A stretch of DNA of 64,000 bases from Tillandsia leiboldiana (GCA_029204045.2 JAQNDB010000253.1:1-64000); one strand, 5' to 3'. Shown: positions 19,157 through 31,262, numbered from the stretch's first letter. Notes: generated by a model not told the origin, from the letters alone. Made by a program: numbers and translations.

Positions 19157-20581
19157 TTAATTATCGGAGTCTGAATCCTCAGACGCACTATATCCCATCT
19201 TAGCGAACATGTTCTTGATCAATTTCTTCATCGAATTTACTTTCTTGGTCAATGTAATTTGGGATGCGGTTATGATTTCGAGTTCTTCAGACATTCGGCT
19301 TTGTTCTTTGGTTATTCGCTCTTGCTCAAGAGATAGGCGCTGTTGTTGCTTGAAGATCGAAGTTACTGATGCGTCTTCATCCGCGCCAGGTGCTTGTTGA
19401 GATGGTGAGGCCGAGGTGCCGACACAAGGTTTCTTACCAGTGGACGGTGTCGGAGTAACATGTGGTAATTTGTGAAGTGACTTCACAACGGTGGACTCAT
19501 CGATCATACCCAAACATTGATGATAAGTCGGTGAAGTAATATCAACCTGAAATTTCTTCAAGATCCTCATTATAATCAGTGGAAATGAAATTCTTTCTGT
19601 GGGATGAGGGTGCTCAACATATCTTGTCATTCTATTCCAAATAATATATGGAATGTTGATATTCAATCCCATTGCCTCAGACGGATGTCCTAAGAGATAC
19701 AAAAATAGCATTCGATCCCATCTCAAGACTTTCGTCTGCAAATTTGGAAGGATATTGTAACAGGTGATGAAGTTTAGGAATCGGTACTCAAGACGAAGTT
19801 CTTTGGATCTGATCGATTTCTCCGTTGATTGCGTTCCTTCCAAACAAATTCCCTTTATAACCATTTGCCACAAAGTGTTCGTCAAAACCTTTCCCTTCAA
19901 GTAATTAACTCCTGTCTTGCTGGCAGGCATTCCCAAAACCTCGCCAATCAATTGTGGAGTAATTTTGAATCTTGTGTCTTGGATATTCGTGTAAAATTCC
20001 ATTGGACCGTTTTCAATTTCTCGAAGGTGCCGTGCATTTGTATAGAAGGCCCTTACATGATGCAGACAGTATCCAAGCACTTCTGGAAATCGACAAACTT
20101 GAATAAGATTTGCTTGTTCAATCAGAACGCCAAACTCAGGGGAGTGATCTCGTAGAGCCTCAATATTAACATGCCTCTCACCAATGCATTCACGATTCTC
20201 AAATGCCCTTAGGCGATCCGCATTAACGAACACTTGTTCCTCACGAGGTGGAGAATCCGGAATAATCGGTTCGTTAGACATGAAACCTCGTGCTCGTCCA
20301 AACCGTCGAGCAAGTCGTTTCCTTTTCACCGAGATGGTTGGTGCAGTCATAGGTGCTTTACCTTTGTCCATGGGTGCTTTTTCTTTCGATGCATCGGGCA
20401 TTGATTCATCATCATCTGTTAATTCAGTCCAATCTATCTCTTGACAATCTACTTCTACTTCTGTGTCGCTGATCACATGAAACTCACCCTTTTGTTGTAT
20501 TTTCTTAGCTCTCTTTAATTTGTTTGTGGCCCGAGTGTGCACCATAGTGACCAATAAAAGAATGATCCATGAGAATCCCAT
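19157..20581 (-). CDS. Env-like ORF, S3 (474 aa), divergent allele
   Basis: Start placed at the ATG 30 bases after the conserved splice acceptor (MGFSWIILLLVTMVHTRA); upstream in-frame Met codons fall in the candidate intron. Layout as in S1: hydrophobic N-terminus, basic then acidic region, conserved core (CIGERHVNIEAL, ITPQLIGEVLGMPA, NFITCYNILPN, RMLFLYLLGHP), Pro/Ser linker, and C-terminal coiled coil (about 420-460). The core is only moderately similar to S1 and S4, far more diverged than gag or RT between these elements. Function unproven. Confidence 0.8.
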   Translation of the reverse strand: MGFSWIILLLVTMVHTRATNKLKRAKKIQQKGEFHVISDTEVEVDCQEIDWTELTDDDESMPDASKEKAPMDKGKAPMTAPTISVKRKRLARRFGRARGFMSNEPIIPDSPPREEQVFVNADRLRAFENRECIGERHVNIEALRDHSPEFGVLIEQANLIQVCRFPEVLGYCLHHVRAFYTNARHLREIENGPMEFYTNIQDTRFKITPQLIGEVLGMPASKTGVNYLKGKVLTNTLWQMVIKGICLEGTQSTEKSIRSKELRLEYRFLNFITCYNILPNLQTKVLRWDRMLFLYLLGHPSEAMGLNINIPYIIWNRMTRYVEHPHPTERISFPLIIMRILKKFQVDITSPTYHQCLGMIDESTVVKSLHKLPHVTPTPSTGKKPCVGTSASPSQQAPGADEDASVTSIFKQQQRLSLEQERITKEQSRMSEELEIITASQITLTKKVNSMKKLIKNMFAKMGYSASEDSDSDN

Positions 20582-22216
20582 TGATCCAAGTGCCTTAAGA
20601 AGATTGAAATCCTGTGAGCAACAACTCAAGAACACAAAAAAATTATTAATTTTCAAAGATTTGAAAAATTGTACCCAAACAATCATAATCATGTAGAGAG
20701 ACTAAGAATCAAATTAGTTTTGCAAAAGGACTTTTAAAAGTAGATCAATTGCATGATTTTCGAAAATCCTTATTATATGCCCTAAAACCGAAATTTTAGA
20801 AATTGAAGCCTAAAAATCCGTTAATCAGGAGAATACCTAGCATATAATCAAAACTAATCTACCCAGAGTTCTTATTTCAAAAGAAATTTGATCAAAAACC
20901 ATCCACAAACAAAGTTGATCCAAGAAATTCATCACGTTTGAGGAGGAATAGAGAAAAACGGTGAAAAACCGAGATTTTGATCAATAAAACTTACTTGGAG
21001 TTGAAGAACTTGAGTTTGAAAGCTTCCAAGAAGGGTGAAATCTAGAGAGAGAAGCTCTGGAAAGTTTGGAACAAAAGATTGGAGTAAAAGAAATCAAAAC
21101 CCTTTTGTTCTTTATAAAACCCTAGCCGCGATCCGGATTAGTTCATGATTGCGATCCGGATCGGCTACCCGCAGTGAAAACACTGCGTTTGGGATCCGGA
21201 TTGGCAGGTCCAATCCGGATCGTCAGCCCGCAGAAGAATACATGCGTTCGGGATCCGGATCATCTTGCCCGATCCGGATCGGCTCCAACTTTTTCTTTAG
21301 AAAATTTCAAAGAAATTCAAGAAAAACCAGAAAAAGATTGTAAGCACAGATGTGTATCAACTTTAAACAAAAATCATCGTTTCATACAACAAGAATTAGA
21401 TTATGCCAAATCTATCAATAATATCCAAAAATGGAACGAGAATTTACAAAAATTAAATCCCTTAAAGTTGAACACCTTCAATTACATCTAACTTGATTTT
21501 ATGAGTAATGCCTTTATCAAATCATCAATTCAGTAAAGAAAATGAAATACAAAGATCAATAGATGTTTGAAATCCCAAATATAGTAGATAATGTATCTAG
21601 ACAATCTGTTGAAGAGAGTGGCTCTTTGAGCATCTTTCTTTAAAAACCCACCTTATACCAACCTTGAAATTTGACGGAGTCAAGTATTTCAACATGCATT
21701 TTACTTAATCAAAATTTGAACAACCATGCTTGGTATACATGTGGTAGCTGCACACAATACTCGGACGACCGAGGTGGTAGCTCTTTCCTCCATGTGGTGG
21801 TAGTTTTCACACTCCTCATTGGGATGTAACTCTTTCCACATCTTTTGAGCATTTTACTTTTCTTTGACTCCCCCTCAATTGGCTATCAATTATTTAAGAT
21901 ATAAAGTATTCAAGCAAAAATTGATCTCGATTTCATACTCGACTAAGCAGTCAAATAAGATAATGACTATACCAAGAGATCATTGAGAGAGAAATTGACT
22001 TTGATCACTCAGAAGATGATTTAATTAACATAAATGATCATTGCAACAGTGAAATATTATGATGGCAAAAGCATAATAAATTTCTAAATGTACGAAAAGA
22101 TGCAATTAAAGTCAATTATGATCTATGCTCAATTAATGTCCTATGTACAAACATAGATAATGAACAAAACAAAACAAAAACAAAACCTATCCTAAGCAAA
22201 GGTTTCAAAAAGAAGT
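20582..22216 (-). other. S3 env leader, internal promoter and pol-env spacer
   Basis: Minus strand: spacer after pol with a purine tract (rc of GACTCCCCCTCAA near 21867), GATCCGGATC array (about 21129-21280), TATA (rc of TTTATAAAAC, about 21110-21119), candidate 5'-UTR intron 20612-20994 with donor GTAAGT and acceptor TCACAG, then the env-like ATG. One hairpin in the array has a longer stem here (CGCAGTG/CACTGCG). No ORF. Confidence 0.65.
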
Positions 22217-23155
22217 TTATTTCAAGGAAAGCATTCCAATTGCTTTTCGCAAATGAATAAAACGTTTTTGATCCAAAGGTTTTGTTAGAATGTCAGCTAA
22301 TTGATCCTCAGTTGGAATATATGAAAGTTGAAGAGTATTTGATTCAACTAGCTCTCTAAGAAAATGATATCTAAGTTCAATATGTTTTGTTCTAGAGTGC
22401 AACACAGGGTTTTTAGAAATGTTAATTGCACTTGTGTTGTCACAAAGAATTGTTACCGAAGATGCTGAAATCCGGAAGTCGCTCAACACACTTTTCATCC
22501 AAATGAGTTGGGTTGAACAACTACCCGCTGAAATGTATTCCGCTTCGGCAGTCGAGAGTGCTATGCAATTCTGCTTTTTACCGTGCCATGCAACAAGGCA
22601 ATGGCCAAGATAGAAGCATGCACCACTCGTGCTTTTCCGATCATCCACTGATCCTGCCCAATCGGCATCTGAGTATCCAACAATATCCAAACTTGTTCCC
22701 ATAGGATACCAAATTTCGAAATTAATTGATCCTTTGATATACCGGATGATCCTTTTCACCGCTTTCAGGTGAACCTCCTTTGGTGCAGATTGATATCTCG
22801 CGCAGATCCCAACACCAAAAGATATATCCGGGCGACTAGCCGTGAGGTAAAGTAGACTTCCAATCATACTTCGATACAGTTTCTCGTCTACATTCTCACT
22901 TTGTGATTCACTTCCAAGTCCCTTGTGGCTAGTTCCCATTGGAGTCGGAAAATCCTTTGAATTTTCAAGATCAAACTTTTTAACCAACTCCATTGCATAC
23001 TTGGATTGACTTAAGTGAATACCTTCATCATTTTGTTTAATTTGCAATCCAAGGAAATAAGTCAATTCGCCCATCATGGACATCTCAAATTCGCTTTCCA
23101 TGATCTCCGCGAATTTAGAAGCATCATTATCTCTTGTTGCGCCAAATACAATGTC
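22217..23155 (-). pseudogene. pol: Pol 3' part, S3: end of RT plus RNase H
   Basis: Continues in frame the S3 pol that is cut at 43244. It starts within the codons just after YVDD (DIVFGATRDND) and contains YFLGLQIKQ, SDADWAG, STAEAEYISAG and CDNTSA to the normal end GMLSLK. No stop or frameshift inside. It is separated from the rest of pol by the 20-kb S4 insertion. Confidence 0.9.
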
Positions 23156-24432
23156 TGTTACGGAATTTGAGTTGGCGTAGTTTCGTGAAAGTCTCAAGTC
23201 TTGAAGATTGAAGGTGAAGAAAGTTGGATCATTTAACTCAATCTCAAGAAAGAAGAATTCAAAAGGATCAGGTATGTTTAACTAAAGAATTTGTGTGATC
23301 CGAATACTTCTTGTAGTGTAGAAACACTTGGAAGAATCTTTCATTGCATAAAAATCAAAAACTGGACTTGGGACATGTTCAGGATCCGGATCAGGTTGTT
23401 CGATCCGGATCCCGAAGGTGGTTCGTTCATACATCGTCGCAATCCGGATCGTAGTCTCTTGATCCGGATCCCGAACGTTGATGTTTGGTGAACTGTATGA
23501 ACGATCCGGATCGTAGTCACATGATCCGGATCCCGAACCTTCGTTTTTCTGGAATTGGCTGTTTTGTTATGACGATCCGGATCCTAGTTATCACGATCCA
23601 GATCGCCGTCCGTAAAAATCCAGAAATGGCAGGTTTTTGATTCTTATCTCCTTCCTAGGGTTTCTAACCTATAAATACACCCTATGACTCCTTTTCTAGG
23701 GCGAATCCACATAGCCGTCATTTTCATATATCATCTTATACGGCTATAGATCCACATATAGAGAAGAAAGGAAATCATTAGAGAATACTCTATGTTTCTT
23801 CATCTATATTGATTAGTTTGATTCTAGGTTTTCATACTCACATCTTGAGTTGAATCAAACTAATGAATACTTAGATGGTATTTCCGATCTATCTTTGATC
23901 TAAGTATTCGGCGGATCATCACCACCCAAAAACAATGATTTACCCCAAAAATCGGCGCGTGGATTCGCGTGTCCTTGTGGATTCAAGGTTCAATCGCTCT
24001 CGTGGATTCGGAGCGAGGCACGTTCGTGGATTCGAACGGTGCTATTGGGTGAAGACCGTGGATTCGGTCGGACGTCGTGGATTCGACGTTGGACGCCGTG
24101 GATTCGGCGTTGGGCGCAGATCGTGGATTCGAGAAGCGTCTGGAGCGAGCGGAGAAGATCCTCTAGGAGCGTATGGAAAAGGTTGAGTCGTAAGTGTGTA
24201 CGGTAAATCACCTTGTACGTGTTTTAATTCTAGTGGATTTCTGCCGTGTTATCGGTCCCGTGGTTTTTTACTCCGGTGATGGAGTTTTCCACGTAAAAAT
24301 CTTGCGTGTTATTTTATTTTCCGCATTGGGTTTTATCGCAACGATTTTTGGAGTGTTTATACGTTTACACCTATTCACCCCCCTCTAGGTGTTTCTTCCC
24401 CTATTTAGATCCGTATTATATACGACCCAACA
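23156..24432 (+). repeat. 5' LTR of S4
   Basis: 1277 bp, same subfamily as S1. It shares with 41967-43243 two variants absent from S1 (GGGCGAATCC and ATCTTATACGG), confirming that these two LTRs belong together. Confidence 0.96.
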
Positions 24433-24434
24433 AG

Positions 24435-24446
24435 TGGTATCAGAGC
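24435..24446 (+). other. Primer-binding site, S4
   Basis: TGGTATCAGAGC, two bases after the LTR: a full match to the 12-base initiator tRNA-Met consensus. Confidence 0.92.
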
Positions 24447-24465
24447 GGGAATAGGGTTGTGAACA

Positions 24466-26487
24466 ATGGTTGAAGGTGGAAACATCAATCGACCCCCTTT
24501 CTTTGATGGAACAAATTATGCGTACTGGAAAGTACGGATGAAAGCCTTTTTATCTTCCATCGACGAAAGGGTGTGGCATTCAATTGAATCAGGATGGACT
24601 AATCCAACTGAACTTATCTCTGATGTTCACACCTTAAAACCTAGGTCGAAATGGACCAAGGAAGAGTTTGAGTTATCTTCTTACAATGGCAAGGGAATTA
24701 ATGCTATTTTTAATGCCTTATCTCAAACTGAATTCTCTCGCGTCTCGGCATGTGAGACTGCGAAAGAAATCTGGGATGTTCTCCAGGTTACACATGAGGG
24801 AACTAACCTCGTGAAGATTCAGAAACTGCAGTTGCTTACGAGCAAGTTTGACTCTATTTTGATGGCAGAAAATGAATCTTTCACGGACTACTATACACGA
24901 TTGCAAGACATCGTAAACTCATGTGCTAATCTGGGAGAGAAGATTCCAGAATTTAAGATTGTAAGAAAAATCTTACGAACTCTTCCTGAACGATTTCGCC
25001 CAAAGGTTACTGCCATTGAAACTATTAAACACCCGGACGAAATACGTGTAGAAGAATTAGTTGGTTCATTACAAACTTATGAAATGACTTTTAATACTAA
25101 CAATTCTTCTGGAAAAGCATCCACTTCTAAGTCTTCAGGTTATGCGTTGAAAACAACTAAGGAAGAAGACGCGGATACATCCTCCTCGGACGATGACGAG
25201 AACCTTTCTATGGAGGAATTTGAGAAGCAGCTCGCTTTCTTGACAAGGAATTTTCGCCGCAACTTTCGAAGGGGTAATTCAAGTAAATCTCCATCTTTCG
25301 GAAAATGGAACAAAGGCAAGGGTACTCCAAGTTACAAGTCAAGAAAGCAAGAGAACTTCTCAAAGGATAAGAAAAGTTCAGAAGGACAACTGCAATGCTT
25401 CAAATGTCGAGGCTACGGCCACATTGCAACGGAGTGTCCTAACAAGTATCCGGCAAAGAAGAAGGCGATGCAAGTCGTCACTTGGGATGACAACTCAACG
25501 TCAAATGAGTCGTCTTCAAGTGATGAAGAAAAGAGCTCCACGGCATTCCACGCGTCCACATCTTCACCATTCATGTGCTTTATGGCAAGTACGTCTGAAT
25601 CATTGTCCAACTCCACTGTTGAAAAGAATGCAATGGACAATGAATCGGATGATTCGGAAGGTGAAGAGTTTGCTCTAGCCTATCACAGATCTTTACAGGA
25701 TTTAAAGAAACCGGCTAAGCAAAACAAGGGGTTGAGAGGGAGATTGCAGGATCTCGAAGAAGAAGTAAAAAGGGTAACTTCTCTCTCGACCGATCTTGAA
25801 GTGGAAAGGGATAGTTTGATAAAAGCAAATGTTTCGCTTCAAGAGTCCAATGAGCAGCTCGAGAAGAACTATATAGATATGGTGAACAAAGCAAACTACT
25901 TCTTGAAGCTCTATGGCGAGGGCCGACAGGAAAGACGGGAAATGACAGAGACCATTCTCCAACTCAAAGATGACTTACAGCAATTCTCTTTAGGAAGGAG
26001 TAAGTTGGATAAACTCCTTGGTCTTGGTCAAACAAATCGGTTCGGCCTCGGGTACACTCAAACTGGAAACAGTCCAAGTTCGAGTGGGACAGTCTTTGTG
26101 CCTCAGTCGGTATCTCCTCCTCCGACATCGGAATTCAAGACAAACAACGACAACAAACCTACCTCATCCTCTTCGGAATCGTCAAGCTCAAAGGTATGTT
26201 TTCGTTGTAATTTTACAGGGCACATCAAAAGAAATTGCGAGATTGGAGCTCAAAGAACAAATCAACCACATCTTGCAATTGCTACCAATAAGCTCACTTC
26301 CCGGAATTCAAGGAAGGATTTTTCAAGAGAAAAGAACATTGGTAGCACCTCAAACAAGACGATGACAAAAGAAAAAGATCAATCATACAAGACGTCGTCT
26401 TCAAGGAGAATCTCTCAACCTTTACCAACATACTCCAAAACTCAAAAGGTTTGGGTATGCAAAGGTGAAACCCCTCCTTGTCCTTAA
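24466..26487 (+). CDS. gag: Gag, S4 (673 aa)
   Basis: Nearly identical to S1 Gag; the one protein difference I notice is a Met/Thr change near residue 633 (NKMMTKEK in S1, NKTMTKEK here). Same two CCHC knuckles and intervening coiled coil. Intact ORF from the ATG 20 bases after the primer site, ending at the same deletion junction with a +1 pol overlap. Confidence 0.93.
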   Translation: MVEGGNINRPPFFDGTNYAYWKVRMKAFLSSIDERVWHSIESGWTNPTELISDVHTLKPRSKWTKEEFELSSYNGKGINAIFNALSQTEFSRVSACETAKEIWDVLQVTHEGTNLVKIQKLQLLTSKFDSILMAENESFTDYYTRLQDIVNSCANLGEKIPEFKIVRKILRTLPERFRPKVTAIETIKHPDEIRVEELVGSLQTYEMTFNTNNSSGKASTSKSSGYALKTTKEEDADTSSSDDDENLSMEEFEKQLAFLTRNFRRNFRRGNSSKSPSFGKWNKGKGTPSYKSRKQENFSKDKKSSEGQLQCFKCRGYGHIATECPNKYPAKKKAMQVVTWDDNSTSNESSSSDEEKSSTAFHASTSSPFMCFMASTSESLSNSTVEKNAMDNESDDSEGEEFALAYHRSLQDLKKPAKQNKGLRGRLQDLEEEVKRVTSLSTDLEVERDSLIKANVSLQESNEQLEKNYIDMVNKANYFLKLYGEGRQERREMTETILQLKDDLQQFSLGRSKLDKLLGLGQTNRFGLGYTQTGNSPSSSGTVFVPQSVSPPPTSEFKTNNDNKPTSSSSESSSSKVCFRCNFTGHIKRNCEIGAQRTNQPHLAIATNKLTSRNSRKDFSREKNIGSTSNKTMTKEKDQSYKTSSSRRISQPLPTYSKTQKVWVCKGETPPCP

Positions 26488-28237
26488 TCGTTCTACGATT
26501 AAATCTTGTATAGTTTGTGTAGACTATTTTCTTTTCTTCTTTTTCTTTTGGCCGACCCGTCAACCATCTTTGGGAGGTAAATGGTACATCTTTTTATTGG
26601 TTGATGATTTCTCTCGGTTTTCTTGGGTAGCATTTTTGAGAGAGAAAGCTGATACGTTTGACTCTTTTCATGAGATTTGCCATCGTATTATGATTGAAAA
26701 GAATGAAAAGATCATTCGTGTTAGAAGTGATAGGGGTGGAGAATTCATAAATTCAAAATTCATTGACTTTTGTACTTCAAATGGCATTAAGCATGAATTC
26801 TCGGCACCCTATACACCTCAGCAGAATGGTGTTGTTGAGCGCAAAAACAGGGTTGTTCAAGAGATGGCACGTGTGATGCTTCATAGCCGGAAATTACCGC
26901 TACATTTTTGGGCTGAAGCTGTGAACACCGCTGTCTATGTCATTAACAGAGTGTATTTGCGCCCAGGAACCTTGAATACATCATATGAGCTGTGGTTTAG
27001 TAGAAAACCGGATATCAAGTACTTTCGTATCTTCGGGAGTCGATGTTACATCTTACGTGACCGTGAAAATCTTGGAAAGTTCGACTCTCGAAGTGATGAA
27101 GGGATCTTTTTGGGTTATTCTACGAATAGCAGAGCATATCGAGTATTTAACATTGAATCTAAGACGATCGTAGAATCTATAAATGTTAAAGTAGATGAAG
27201 CTTCTCATTTTGAATCTGAAAAATCTACCCTCGATATCTCTCTAGATGATGATTCTCCTGCTAGTGCATCTTCTCATAATAACACTTCCAATATTAATGA
27301 TGCATCTAATGGTTCTTCTAGTTTATCTGATGTGCAGGAATCATCTCGTGTACCTCCGAGTACTCCGTTTCAACAAACGCTACGAATCTCCAAGGATCAT
27401 CCGGAATCGAACATCATTGGAGATCCACAAGAAGGAGTTAGAACTCGAAGGCAGTTGGTTTGCGGATTTGCTTGCTACGTATCTTTAATCGAACCAAAGA
27501 CAATAGATGAAGCTCTTCAGGATGACTACTGGATTAAAGCAATGCAGGAAGAGCTCCATCAATTTGAGCGAAACAAAGTCTGGGAATTAACGAAGCCTCC
27601 AAAGCAACATAATGTGATAGGTACCAAATGGATCTTCAAGAACAAGAAAGATGAAGATGGTACCATCATCAGGAACAAGGCACGACTAGTTGCTCAAGGC
27701 TACTCTCAAGTAGAAGGTATAGACTTTGACGAAACTTTCGCCCCTGTAGCTAGACTCGAGTCCATTCGTATATTGTTTGCTATTGCCTGTCATTTTAAAA
27801 TCAAATTATTTCAAATGGACGTCAAGAGCGCATTTCTAAATGGGTTTTTAAATGAGGAAGTTTATGTAGCTCAACCGAAAGGTTTTGTAGATCATAAACA
27901 ACCTAACCATGTTTTTCGTTTGAAAAAGGCTCTTTACGGTCTGAAACAAGCACCGCGAGCATGGTACGAAAGGTTAACAAAGCACCTTTTGGAGAAGGGC
28001 TATACTCGAGGGGGAGCTGATAGGACTCTCTTTGTGAAGCATTATCAAAATAATTTCATTGTAGCACAAATCTATGTCGATGACATTGTATTTGGTGCAA
28101 CAAAAGATAATGATGCTTCTAAATTCGCGGAGACCATGGAAAGCGAATTTGAGATGTCCATGATGGGCGAACTGTCTTATTTTCTTGGATTGCAAATTAA
28201 ACAAAATGATGAAGGTATTCACTTGAGTCAATCCAAG
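26465..28237 (+). pseudogene. pol: Pol, S4: truncated by L1 within RT
   Basis: Same protease/integrase-deleted form as S1 with the identical T-rich junction. Integrase Asp and Glu of D-x35-E and the RT YVDD box are present. Sequence stops matching S1 after LSQSK at 28237, where the L1 LTR begins. The open frame runs to 28291 only by reading L1 bases. RNase H is lost. Confidence 0.92.
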
Positions 28238-28364
28238 TGTGAGGACCTGGATCCCCACGACGAGATTACTGGATCATCTACAGCTCCCTGAGGCCTATGT
28301 GGCGTGTTGGTGGGATTTGTGCCCCAATTGGACATTAGTGTTGGGCTCAGTGTGTTAAATGGAT

Positions 28365-28982
28365 CACGTGGGTGATTGGCGGACCCCGTCGGAGTTCCAG
28401 AAGTGGTTTCGCGCGCCAAGGATATTTAAATTGGACTCAGTGCGAAGTTTGGACCAAGGATTACCTTTCCGGATGCCTTCGGCAAATTTTGGAGTTGGAA
28501 TTTGGCGAAATGGACATCAAATTCGGATTCAGCGTGCGAAAACGGTTAAAACGGACTACCCACTTGTCATTTTTGAGCTTCGGGAACTGTTCACGCCGGA
28601 ACAGTGTTTCCGGCGGCGGCGGCAGCGGCGGAGCGGGCGCAGACAGCGCGGCGGACGGTGGCGCGGGCCGCCCGGTCCACGCGGCAGGCGTGCGCCGGGG
28701 GCGGGACGCGTGGCGGCTCGGGAGTGGGCCGGTCCGCGGGGCGCGGTCTACGGGGGAGTGCGGGGCGCACGGTGGACCGGGCTTGGACACGTGGCAGGTT
28801 GGCATTGGTTCGGTCCACATGATTGCGTGCACCGGGTTCACTAGGCAGAGGCTTGACACGTGGCATTCTCCTATTGGTGGGGCTACTGTGCGCGGCAGGG
28901 TGGCAGGCGGCGGCGTCAGGCGCGGTCGGGCGGCTTCCCGCGCTTGGGGAGGACACGTGTCGGCGTCTGGGGGCGCCACGTG
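28365..28982 (+). promoter_or_regulatory. G-box/ABRE-like cluster in L1 U3
   Basis: CACGTG at 28365, 28788, 28858, 28954 and 28977, most in the context ACACGTGGC or ACACGTGTC, upstream of the TATA box. G-box/ABRE elements bind plant bZIP and bHLH factors, including ABA-response factors. The same cluster lies in the 3' LTR about 7174 bases further on. A regulatory role is inferred. Confidence 0.5.
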
Positions 28983-29166
28983 TCGCGCGGGGAGCGGCTG
29001 GTGTTGCTGTCGCCTGTTTGGCGGATGACGTGGAGGCCCAGGGGACTTCCGGGCTGCTACAGTGCGCGCCTTTGGGGATTTTCGGGCTGCTACAGTACGC
29101 GCCCGAAAGTGGCATGCGCCCGGAAATGGGGACATGGCCGGTATTTTCCCAATTGTTTCTGCAGCC

Positions 29167-29175
29167 TATAAATAG
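29167..29175 (+). promoter_or_regulatory. L1 LTR TATA box
   Basis: TATAAATAG in the context GCAGCCTATAAATAGCG, followed by a CT-rich stretch, as in a plant core promoter. The second copy is at about 36341. Confidence 0.7.
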
Positions 29176-30983
29176 CGATCCGAGCTCTCTTCTTCTCCCT
29201 TTTTCCACCATTTCCGAGCCTCTTCTCGCCGGGGTGCCTTCAGCAAAGTTGATCCTCGTGTTTGGCTGCATCTTTCTGCAAAGTTTTGGGATTTTTGGTG
29301 GCACGCATCCCGAGGTTACCATTTTTACGGCGCGGCGCGACGCTCGTTCGTTTGTGTTCTTCTTCGTCGCATTTCGGTGCGAGGACTCCCCCGGCTTACT
29401 CCGACCTCCGAATGAGGCGATTCTTGCGCCGTTGGCTTCACGACTGGTAGGGCTATGTTTCCCATGTTTACTGGTTTTTCCCATTCCGAGTTTTTCATGG
29501 GTCTTTCGGATCATCTTGTAACCCCTTTTTCTGGGCGGAGTTTTGGGACAGCGGTGCGGTATTTTGGCGATATCTTCGCGCACAGGCATCGGATTGGGGC
29601 GATTCAAGAGGCGATTTGCATCTACACATCACGAGGAATATGCCCAAATTTTCTTGGAATTTTCTGAATATTTCTCGAAGGTGAAGATTATTTGTGAACA
29701 GTAATTGTTGCTACAGTTTTTGAGTGTAGTTTGATTCGGGGTGGTTCCCTTGTCCGAATTGTTTCTCCGTGTAGGAAGCTCGGAATTGGACGTGCATGTA
29801 CTCGTTTCGAAGGTATCGACGCGAGGATTACTGTGGTATTTTTATTGGATTTTTCTGGGCACTTGCAGCAGGTGAAGTATGCGCGGCTTTGGGACTGATT
29901 TTCAGATGGTGTATGTTTGGTTAATTTTGGGATTAAAAGTGTAATGTTAAGCCTTATTGTTGTACTCAGGGGTGTTTTCAGCTGTTTGAAGCCGAGGCTT
30001 TCGCGACTTGTACCGTGGGTGTTATGTTGGCAGATTTTGGACCGCGGGCGTCTACCCTCTTCACCGACTCCAGGTTTGCCTTGGATTGAGCACTTCAGGT
30101 GGGTAAGCTTAATTTAGTAACTGTATAAGGTTTTTATATCATGGTGAATGTAAATGCACATGTGGGGTTATCATCCCTCTATGATTGATAACAGGCGGAT
30201 TTGATGTGCAACCGATATGAGCGAGAGGTAAGCAAGGAATGGCCCACTTGGGTGAGATTGGTATACCATAGTAGGAATGTTTTAGCATGCTTTACTATTA
30301 TATGCTTCACCCACTTTTATTATTTCTGAGAACAAAGCATGCGTGCATGGACATGTAGTTAGGCCATCTTTTACCGCTGCACTACTTTTGGAACTGGACT
30401 TAGGAGAAACCATGTTATCCTTTTCTCCTTCTTTGTTAGTCAGGTGGTCTGTGTTGCTCAGGTTCGAGCAGGGGTTCTGGGTAGTGTAGTTGGGACTTGG
30501 TGTCTGGGACAGGTTGGATTAGTTGTGGGGCTTTGCGGCAACCGCGGATATTGGGCGGTTGACCGGATATTTATTTATGCACCAGATTGGGTATCCGATT
30601 TCTCTAGTGGATGGGTTTTCCCACTTTGATCAGAGTCATGATCCAGTCCTGCTGATTGAGATACTTTACTCGTGTGGGTCGCTCCCCTCGAGTGCCACTC
30701 CGGAGTGCGCGGCAGACAGACTTTGAGTCCTTGAGACTCCTTTGCTTCGGTGTTATGCGTAGGCTGGCATACCCGTCGCGGCAGGCAGAGCAGGCATAGT
30801 ACCAGTGTCTACTGGTGGCATTAGATTGGGCTGATTTCTGGCTTTTGCTTTTTAGTTGCGCTCGTGTCAGGGGGACCGAGTGGAGTCTAGTGGCGGTGTT
30901 TGGACCAGTGCTAGTGTGGTTGGGAACCGTTTTGGGGTACGGTGGTCCCAAGGTCATTGTGAGTTGTTGACCGTTGTAGGGCA

Positions 30984-31262
30984 GGCAGGCAGGCATAGCA
31001 GGTATAGGCAGGCAGAGCAGGCATAGGCAGGCAGGGCAGGCATAGTAGGCAGGCAGGCAGGGCAGGCATAGTAGGCAGGCAGGCATGGCAGGCATAGTAG
31101 GCATAGGCAGGCAGAGCAGGCATGGCAGGCTTGGCAGGCATAGGCATGCAGAGCAGGCATGGCAGGCTTAGCAGGTATAGCAGGCAGGCAGAGCAGGCAT
31201 GGCAGGCTTGGCAGGCATAGGCATGCAGAGCAGGCATGGCAGGCGTAGCAGGCATGGCAGTC
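30984..31262 (+). repeat. GGCAGGCAT-type minisatellite in the L1 5' LTR
   Basis: Degenerate tandem array built from GGCAGGCATA, GCAGAGCAGG and CATGGCAGGC words, with a longer repeated block (GGCATGGCAGGCTTGGCAGG and its continuation). The other LTR has the same array at about 38156-38434. A minus-strand Met-Pro-Ala-Cys-Leu open frame across it is a by-product of the repeat. Confidence 0.85.

Noticed and set aside
28461..29607. Long overlapping ORFs (up to 338 codons) on both strands of the L1 LTR, repeated at 35635-36781
   Set aside because: They lie in GC-rich U3, where stop codons are rare, occur in several frames at once, and repeat only because both LTRs are copies. No domain or conserved motif is visible.
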